Source: Brevundimonas denitrificans
GTDB taxonomy: Bacteria; Pseudomonadota; Alphaproteobacteria; Caulobacterales; Caulobacteraceae
Assembly: GCF_030160755.1 (NCBI RefSeq)
Contig: NZ_BSOY01000027.1
Coordinates: 1-34,709 of the forward strand
Reading direction: 5' to 3'
DNA: 34,709 nucleotides
Of the stretch, positions 29,548-34,709 are shown piece by piece (position 1 is the first letter of the stretch; each line of letters starts with the position of its first letter). The position numbers and the translations under genes were made by a program. The notes beneath the pieces were generated by a model. It was not told the DNA's origin. It did no database searches and saw only the letters and a program-made list of their open reading frames with translations.

Positions 29548-30051
29548 TCAATCCTCCCGCTTCGCGGCCGCCTCGCCCAGGGCGGTGCAGTCGAACCGCG
29601 TGCAGTATTTCTCCATCAGATCGGTGATCCGCGGAACCAGCAGCCCCATCATCACCTCCTGCAGTTCGGTGTTCATATCCACCTGTTTGCGGACGACCGA
29701 CCGTCCGATCGGGGAGTCGTAGAAGGCGATGGCCGTCTCCAGCTCCTGGACGGTGAAGCTGTCGGCGACGTCGTCGCGCAACTCCACGATCGTCAGGGCC
29801 ATGACGTCCGCGAACATGTCGGACATGGAGTCGACCAGCCATGCGCGCTGTTCGGGCGGAAGGTCGGCCTCGCCATAGCCGTCCTCGATCTGGCGACGCA
29901 TCTGCTTCACCAGATCGCCGCCCTGGGTCAGCTCCAAGTATTGCGCGGCGAGATCGAGATGGTTCTGGCGGGCGGCGTCAGGCCGCGTCTGGGCCATGAC
30001 CGGCCCGGCCGACACCGCCACAATAACGGCCAGAATGGCGATGATCCGCAT
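29548..30051 (-). CDS. DUF2059 domain protein, exported
   Basis: A 167-residue protein with a signal peptide (MRIIAILAVIVAVSAGPVMA, cleavage near residue 20). The rest matches DUF2059: LAAQYLELTQGGDLVKQM near the start and the conserved VQELETAIAFYDSPIGRSVVRK segment. The function is unknown; members are periplasmic. ATG 30051 is chosen over a frame reaching 30141 because it starts exactly at the signal peptide and follows a GGGGGAG site. Confidence 0.85.
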   Translation of the reverse strand: MRIIAILAVIVAVSAGPVMAQTRPDAARQNHLDLAAQYLELTQGGDLVKQMRRQIEDGYGEADLPPEQRAWLVDSMSDMFADVMALTIVELRDDVADSFTVQELETAIAFYDSPIGRSVVRKQVDMNTELQEVMMGLLVPRITDLMEKYCTRFDCTALGEAAAKRED

Positions 30052-30100
30052 AACACTCCCCCGAAGACCCGCCACAATCACCTCCGGCGCCGCGACGCGC

Positions 30101-30138
30101 AAACGAAAACGGCGGCGGAGATCGCTCTCCGCCGCCGT
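30101..30138 (-). terminator. Rho-independent terminator ending the rplKA transcript
   Basis: A perfect 13-bp stem (30109-30121 with 30126-30138) around a four-base loop; on the minus strand it is followed by TTTTCGTTT. It lies ~100 bases after the rplA stop and before the DUF2059 gene. Confidence 0.9.
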
Positions 30139-30237
30139 CATTCGTTTGGCCTGACGGGCGTTCGCCCTGCTTGAGGCCGGAGGCTCAGGCCGCGTCGGGT
30201 CGGGAGGTCCCGAAGGGCCGACGACCGCGGCCCAAAA

Positions 30238-30924
<687 letters not shown>

Positions 30925-30928
30925 GTGC

Positions 30929-31360
30929 TTAGCCCTCCACGACGTTGAGGCCCATGGCGCGAGCCGAGCCTTCGATGATCTTGGTCGCGGCGTCCAGGTC
31001 GTTCGCGTTCAGATCCTTCATCTTCTTTTCGGCGATCTCACGCAGCTGGCTGCGCTTGATCTTGCCGGCCACTTCCCGGCCCGTCATTTTCGAGCCCGAG
31101 GTGATGCCTGCGGCCTGTTTGATGAAGTGGGTCGCGGGCGGGGTCTTGGTGACGAAGGTGAAGCTCTTGTCCTGGTAGACCGTGATCACGGTCGGCAGGG
31201 GCGTGCCTTTGACTTCCTTCTCGGTGCGGGCGTTGAACTCCTTGACGAAGCCCATGATGTTGACGCCGCGCTGACCGAGGGCGGGCCCGATCGGGGGTGA
31301 AGGCGTGGCGTTGCCGGCCGGCACCTGCAGCTTGATATAGCCCAGAATCTTCTTGGCCAT
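30929..31360 (-). CDS. rplK: 50S ribosomal protein L11
   Basis: A 143-residue protein that binds 23S rRNA at the GTPase-associated centre. It shows the conserved [34 protein letters not shown] and [32 protein letters not shown] segments. AGGAGA lies six bases before the ATG. It leads the rplKA pair after a structured 5' leader of ~145 bases. Confidence 0.98.
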   Translation of the reverse strand: MAKKILGYIKLQVPAGNATPSPPIGPALGQRGVNIMGFVKEFNARTEKEVKGTPLPTVITVYQDKSFTFVTKTPPATHFIKQAAGITSGSKMTGREVAGKIKRSQLREIAEKKMKDLNANDLDAATKIIEGSARAMGLNVVEG

Positions 31361-31506
31361 TGGTCTCTCCTGACTGTGGCCCCGAACTCAATCGGGACCG
31401 GTGAGCCGTGGTCGTGGCATGGCTGCCTCCCACGGATTTATGCGGGCGAACCCGCACCGCCCCTCAGAGCGAGGCGCGCGTGTAGCGGAAACTCGGATCA
31501 AATACA
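31361..31506 (-). promoter_or_regulatory. Structured 5' leader of rplK, possible L1 autoregulatory region
   Basis: No gene is seen here. Three short hairpins are visible: 31381-31385 with 31392-31396; 31406-31411 with 31430-31435; and 31441-31446 with 31451-31456 (the last has a UUCG-type loop on the transcribed strand). In other bacteria L1 binds the rplK leader to repress the operon; I cannot confirm that such a site is formed here. Confidence 0.3.
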
Positions 31507-31644
31507 ATCCGCTCATCCCGGCGAAAGCCGGGACCCAGTGCTGTCCAGCTTGACGCCGGCGCTTCCGGACTGGGGCTTTCAGATCATCACACCCGCTGCA
31601 TCACCCAAAGAACTGGGTCCCGGCTTTCGCCGGGATGAGCGGAT
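31507..31644. repeat. REPIN-like inverted repeat element between nusG and rplK
   Basis: A perfect 33-bp inverted repeat: 31507-31539 and 31612-31644, separated by 72 bases. Each arm contains its own hairpin CCCGGCGAAAGCCGGG with a GAAA loop (TTTC on the other strand). This paired, inverted REP-type arrangement resembles REPIN/MITE elements. It ends five bases before the nusG stop codon and separates nusG from rplK. It could also act as a terminator for nusG or the reverse strand. Confidence 0.75.
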
Positions 31645-31649
31645 CGGGA

Positions 31650-32225
31650 TTACGAAGCGTTCTTCTCGACCTGATTGTATTCCAGATCGACCGGGGTCGG
31701 GCGGCCGAAGATGGACACGGCCACGCGCAGGCGGGCGTTGTCCTCGTCGACGCTTTCGACCTGGCCCTCGAAGCTGGCGAAGGGTCCGTCGATGACCTTG
31801 ACGGTCTCGCCGATGTCGAAGCGGATGGTGGGCTTCGGACGTTCGACGCCCTCCTCCACCTGGCCGATGATGTTCTGGACTTCCTTCTCGGACACCGGCA
31901 GCGGCTTGGTGCCGCCCGCGGCGCCCAGGAAGCCCGTGACCTTCGGGGTGTTCTTGACCAGGTGATAGGCGTCGTCGGTCATCTCCATCTTCACCAGCAC
32001 ATAGCCGGGGAAGAATTTGCGCTCCGAGTTGACCTTCCGGCCTCGGCGGATCTCGACCACGTCCTCGGTCGGCACCAGGATTTCAGAGAAACAGTCCTCG
32101 AGCCCCTGCTGGCGCGCCTGGTCGGTCAGGTGCTGGGCGACCTTCTTCTCGAAATTCGAATAGGCGTGGACGATGTACCACTTGTGGCGGGGATTGGCGG
32201 CGGGCTTGGGGGCGGCGTCGGTCAT
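31650..32225 (-). CDS. nusG: Transcription termination/antitermination factor NusG
   Basis: A 191-residue protein that binds RNA polymerase, suppresses pausing and links it to Rho or ribosomes. It has HKWYIVHAYSNFEKKVAQHL (NGN start), ERKFFPGYVLVKMEMTDDAYHLVKNTPKVTGFLG and the C-terminal KOW domain with VKVIDGPFASFEGQVESVDEDNARLRVAVSIFGRPTPVDLEYNQVE. ATG 32225 gives MTDAAPKPA..; the frame is open further upstream, through secE. It starts 11 bases after secE. Confidence 0.97.
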   Translation of the reverse strand: MTDAAPKPAANPRHKWYIVHAYSNFEKKVAQHLTDQARQQGLEDCFSEILVPTEDVVEIRRGRKVNSERKFFPGYVLVKMEMTDDAYHLVKNTPKVTGFLGAAGGTKPLPVSEKEVQNIIGQVEEGVERPKPTIRFDIGETVKVIDGPFASFEGQVESVDEDNARLRVAVSIFGRPTPVDLEYNQVEKNAS

Positions 32226-32236
32226 GGGGGTGTTTC

Positions 32237-32527
32237 CTACTGGCCGATCGCGAGGATGAAGCGCGAGGCCACAGACAGACCGGCGTCGACCACGAAGAAG
32301 AAGATCGCGGCGATGACGACCATGATCAGCACCATCACCGAGGTGATCCAGGTTTCCTTGCGGCTCGGCCAAACGATCTTGCGCCCTTCGGCGCGGACCT
32401 GGCTGATGAACTGCGGAATCGAGGTGCGCTTCTTCGGCGCGGCCGCCTCGGCCGCCACGGCGTTCCCGGCGATCGCCGGTTGGACGGGCTGGGTGCGTCG
32501 CCCCGAGGGGCTCTTGGCCTTGGCCAT
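32237..32527 (-). CDS. secE: Preprotein translocase subunit SecE
   Basis: A 96-residue member of the SecYEG channel, with a ~40-residue charged/alanine-rich N-terminus, then FISQVRAEGRKIVWPSRKETWITSVMVLIMVVIAAIFFFVVD, the conserved SecE core and its single membrane span. The ATG at 32527 is preferred to one seven codons earlier because it is followed by a typical MAKAK start. It is upstream of nusG, as usual, and downstream of tRNA-Trp. Confidence 0.95.
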   Translation of the reverse strand: MAKAKSPSGRRTQPVQPAIAGNAVAAEAAAPKKRTSIPQFISQVRAEGRKIVWPSRKETWITSVMVLIMVVIAAIFFFVVDAGLSVASRFILAIGQ

Positions 32528-32591
32528 GGTCTTCTGGTCTCGTTTCAACTTGCTGACGGTGCAGATGGGGAGGCGCCCCGTCAGTGAAAAG

Positions 32592-32667
32592 TGGCAGGAG
32601 TGGAGGGACTCGAACCCACGACCCTCGGTTTTGGAGACCGATGCTCTACCAGCTGAGCTACACTCCT
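32592..32667 (-). tRNA. tRNA-Trp (anticodon CCA)
   Basis: Read on the minus strand this is a complete cloverleaf of 76 bases: a 7-bp acceptor stem AGGAGTG/CACTCCT, D arm with GCTCAGCTGGTAGAGC, anticodon stem-loop CGGTCTCCAAAACCG with CCA, T arm GTGGGTTCGAGTCCC, discriminator G and a genome-encoded CCA end. It lies just before secE-nusG, an arrangement common in bacteria. Confidence 0.97.
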
Positions 32668-32678
32668 AGGTCCCGGAC

Positions 32679-32718
32679 AAAACTACAACGCGCCAGAGGG
32701 TCTCCCCCCAGGCGCGTT
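32679..32718 (-). terminator. Terminator-like hairpin between the CBS-protein gene and tRNA-Trp
   Basis: AACGCGCC (32687-32694) pairs perfectly with GGCGCGTT (32711-32718), with a 16-base loop; on the minus strand it is followed by GTAGTTTTG. It may end the upstream gene's transcript or sit in the tRNA leader. Confidence 0.45.
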
Positions 32719-32777
32719 CGGCTTCGCCAGACCGCGGCGTATGCCCGACCGCGCGGGGGTTTTCAAGCGGCTTGGGG

Positions 32778-34112
32778 CTAATCGTCGTACTGTTCGGCCA
32801 CGGCCCGGGCCTCGTCCTCGGGCTTGACCACCTGTTTGAACAGAAGTTTGTCGATGCGGCGGTCGTCCATGTCGATGACCTCGACCTCGAACCGGCCCAG
32901 CTGCAGGATTTCGCCTTCATGCGGGACCCGCGACAACTGGTGCAGCACCAGGCCGGCGATGGTGTGGAAGCCCTCGGCCTCGCCGAAATCCTCGCCCAGC
33001 GCATCCGCCAGTTCATCGATGTCCGTCTGGCCGTCGACCAGCCAGCTGCCGTCCTCGCGCAGACGCACATTGACCTCGGCGTCGTCGTGACCCTCGTCGA
33101 AATCGCCGGCGATCATTTCCAGCAGGTCGGTCGCCGTCACCACGCCTTCGAAGGCGCCGAATTCATCGACCAGGAAGGCCATGTGGACCTTGGAGGCCTT
33201 CATGATCTCCAGCGCCTTCAGCACCGACGTCGATTGCGGAATGAAGGCCGGCGTCTGCACATGGCGCTCGACATTGAACTCGCCGTTGTCCAGCAGGCTG
33301 TCCAGCAGGTCCTTCTTGTGGACCACGCCCAGGGGGTTATCGACGTCGTTCTCGCGCGCCACGACGATCCGCGAATAGGGGCAGGTGCGGACCTCGGTGC
33401 GCAGCGTCTCCTCGCTGTCGTCGAGGGCGATCCAGAACACCTCGTGGCGCGGCGTCATGGCCACGCGAATCGGCCGGTCGCCCAGACGCAGGATCTCCTC
33501 GATCATGGTCTGCTCTTCGGGCTCGATCAGGCCGGCCGAGGTGCCCTCGGCGATCATCGTCTCGACCTCCTCCTGGGTCACGTCCGAGCCGTCGCGGTCC
33601 TTGACGCCCATGACCTTGAGGATGGCCGAGGTCGAGGCCGTCAGGATCACCACGAACGGCTTCAGCACGATGGCCACGGTCGAGATCGGCGCCGCCATCT
33701 TCGAGGCGATCGCTTCCGGGAAGATCAGCGCCAGCCGCTTGGGCACCAGTTCGCCGACGATCACCGAGACATAGGTGATGAAGATGATAACCAGAACCGT
33801 CGAGAAGACTTCGGTATAGGCCGCCAGCTGCGGCAGGGCCGCCTCGAGGATGTGGTTCAGCTCGCCCGCGATCGCCGCCTGGCCGTAGGCGCCCGCGGCG
33901 ATGCCGATCAGAGTGATGCCGACCTGGACCGCCGACAGGAAATGCGTCGGGTCCTCGGCCAGCTTCAGCGCGACGCGCGCGCCCTTGTCGCCCCGCTCGG
34001 CGCGGCTCTGCAGCCTCGATTTCCGCGAAGAGACGACCGCCAGCTCGGTCATGGCGAACAGGCCGTTGAGCACCACGAGGAGCAGAACGGCTGCGATGGC
34101 GAAGGGTAACAT
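32778..34112 (-). CDS. CorC/HlyC-type CNNM-CBS transporter-like protein
   Basis: A 444-residue membrane protein. The first ~200 residues are a DUF21/CNNM domain with four hydrophobic helices (MLPFAIAAVLLLVVLNGLFAMTELAVVSSRK; VGITLIGIAAGAYGQ; VLVIIFITYVSVIVGELVPKR and a further helix). Two CBS domains follow (~residues 220-335; TPRHEVFWIALDDS and LDNGEFNVERHVQTPAFIPQSTSVLKALEIM), then a C-terminal CorC_HlyC domain (LREDGSWLVDGQTDIDEL). Relatives are implicated in magnesium/cobalt resistance or efflux; 'haemolysin' labels in this family are historical. Ion specificity cannot be read. Confidence 0.92.
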   Translation of the reverse strand: MLPFAIAAVLLLVVLNGLFAMTELAVVSSRKSRLQSRAERGDKGARVALKLAEDPTHFLSAVQVGITLIGIAAGAYGQAAIAGELNHILEAALPQLAAYTEVFSTVLVIIFITYVSVIVGELVPKRLALIFPEAIASKMAAPISTVAIVLKPFVVILTASTSAILKVMGVKDRDGSDVTQEEVETMIAEGTSAGLIEPEEQTMIEEILRLGDRPIRVAMTPRHEVFWIALDDSEETLRTEVRTCPYSRIVVARENDVDNPLGVVHKKDLLDSLLDNGEFNVERHVQTPAFIPQSTSVLKALEIMKASKVHMAFLVDEFGAFEGVVTATDLLEMIAGDFDEGHDDAEVNVRLREDGSWLVDGQTDIDELADALGEDFGEAEGFHTIAGLVLHQLSRVPHEGEILQLGRFEVEVIDMDDRRIDKLLFKQVVKPEDEARAVAEQYDD

Positions 34113-34206
34113 CTAGGGGGGTCGAAACCGGCGCGGCGCTACATTCGGCATCCGCGAGCGGGATGATAGGGGGATTTCGCCCCCGCCGCCACGGTTTCCT
34201 TGGCGA

Positions 34207-34332
34207 TCAGCGCGTGCGCCCGACCTCGACGCCGCCATAGGCCCCGCGAGACCCGTCGTCCGGCATCGCCGCGCAGGCCGACATGCCGATGAAGGTGCCG
34301 ATGAACAGACCGATCCGAAGCGCGCGCCGCAT
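34207..34332 (-). CDS. Small putative lipoprotein (41 residues)
   Basis: ATG 34332 to TGA 34207 encodes 41 residues: MRRALRIGLFIGTFIGMSAC is a compact signal sequence with a lipobox-like MSAC (cysteine at residue 20), followed by a short polar tail. It lies alone in the 501-base interval between the CBS-protein gene and tuf. An AGGG element lies about 12 bases upstream. No family recognised. The lipobox position and charged start support a real gene, but its size limits certainty. Confidence 0.55.
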   Translation of the reverse strand: MRRALRIGLFIGTFIGMSACAAMPDDGSRGAYGGVEVGRTR

Positions 34333-34382
34333 GGTTACTGAATCCCTAACGTCCACAGTGCGAACGTAGGGGTCAGGAGCCG

Positions 34383-34409
34383 GTTCCGCGCAAGCGCTTG
34401 CGCCGGAAC
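34383..34409. promoter_or_regulatory. Palindrome with a LacI-family-like operator core
   Basis: CGCAAGCGCTTGCG (34389-34402) is a perfect 14-bp palindrome centred on AAGCGCTT, flanked by GTTCCG/CGGAAC arms. It lies about 50 bases upstream of the 41-residue lipoprotein gene. LacI/GalR operators typically have an AANCGNTT core, so an operator is possible; so is a simple hairpin. Confidence 0.35.
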
Positions 34410-34482
34410 GGGCGCGCCTTAACCGTCCTTCTCTCCTGCGAAGCGAGGCCCCCGGTCGCCCCCTCCGCAGTGACCGGACAGC

Positions 34483-34512
34483 AAAACGGCCCCCGGATCG
34501 CTCCGGGGGCCG
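34483..34512 (-). terminator. Rho-independent terminator for tuf
   Basis: An 11-bp perfect stem (34487-34497 with 34502-34512) around a four-base loop; on the minus strand it is followed by TTTT. It is ~100 bases after the tuf stop. Confidence 0.85.
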
Positions 34513-34613
34513 CTCTGTCTTGTTGGCCTATGCTCGCCTCGCGGAGGCTCGCGGCTTGAGGCCGCGCTCAAGAAGCGCGCGACCGCGTCGCGAGCGTTAG
34601 CGCACCGAAAGGC

Positions 34614-34709
34614 TTACTCGGTGATCTTGGAGACCACGCCGGCGCCGACGGTGCGGCCGCCTTCGCGGATGGCGAAGCGCAGCTTCTCTTCCATGGCGAT
34701 CGGGGTGAT
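34614..34709 (-). CDS. tuf: Elongation factor Tu, C-terminal end (partial)
   Basis: The last 31 residues and TAA stop are inside the window: [20 protein letters not shown] followed by [11 protein letters not shown] matches the C-terminus of EF-Tu, which delivers aminoacyl-tRNA to the ribosome. The gene continues beyond the right edge. It is transcribed toward a terminator. Position upstream of tRNA-Trp-secE-nusG is the usual order. Confidence 0.95.
   Translation of the reverse strand: MTPIAMEEKLRFAIREGGRTVGAGVVSKITE

Noticed and set aside
31376..31795. A plus-strand open frame running across the inverted repeat into nusG
   Set aside because: Built from repeat sequence and nusG antisense; no ribosome site or domain.

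Overview
The window is ordinary, dense, GC-rich (roughly two-thirds G+C) bacterial chromosome with long spurious open frames opposite most real genes. Gene content and order point to an alphaproteobacterium of the Caulobacterales, most likely a Brevundimonas-like Caulobacteraceae member. Supporting signs are a three-polypeptide proton-translocating transhydrogenase with an aa3-oxidase subunit IV gene just upstream, an isocitrate lyase divergent from a RamB/ScfR-type regulator, tRNA-Trp upstream of secE-nusG-rplK-rplA, and an rplKA unit that ends in a terminator instead of running into rplJL-rpoBC. The genus call is inference from content, not from a database comparison. I see no phage, plasmid, CRISPR or insertion-sequence genes.

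Layout. 1-5.3 kb: the 3' part of a gamma-glutamyltransferase, a secreted HExxH protein, the redox chaperone Hsp33 and a membrane-anchored short-chain dehydrogenase. 5.4-12.4 kb (+): a fused phosphoserine phosphatase/3-phosphoglycerate dehydrogenase, a GDSL-esterase autotransporter, an M23 peptidase and an MHYT-PAS hybrid histidine kinase. 12.4-15.5 kb: isocitrate lyase plus a 69-residue partner gene, divergent from the RamB-like regulator; the gap carries three related palindromes. 15.5-19.6 kb: a phytase-like lipoprotein, an M1-like gluzincin, a possible 37-residue membrane peptide, a WYL regulator and a small divergent gene. 19.6-25.1 kb (-): an alternative oxidase with a DUF1801 gene, then an overlapping pnt operon containing two extra small membrane-protein genes and ending in a lipoprotein gene, with the cytochrome oxidase subunit IV gene upstream. 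25.2-30.1 kb: a serine hydrolase, oligoendopeptidase F, DUF1203, Nudix and DUF2059 genes. 30.1-34.7 kb (-): tuf (3' end), a 41-residue lipoprotein, a CorC/HlyC-type CBS protein, tRNA-Trp, secE, nusG, a REPIN-like inverted repeat, rplK and rplA.

Functional themes. Central redox metabolism is prominent: the glyoxylate shunt and its acyl-responsive regulator, transhydrogenase (NADPH supply), a terminal-oxidase accessory subunit, and a non-proton-pumping quinol oxidase that could relieve over-reduction. The fused SerB-SerA protein places the first and last steps of serine synthesis on one polypeptide. The translation/transcription cluster at the right end is housekeeping.

The observations most worth following up are the SerB-SerA fusion, the alternative oxidase-DUF1801 pair, the palindromes between aceA and its regulator, the extra membrane genes inside pnt, and the REPIN-like element between rplK and nusG. 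I found no unmistakable wholly new system.
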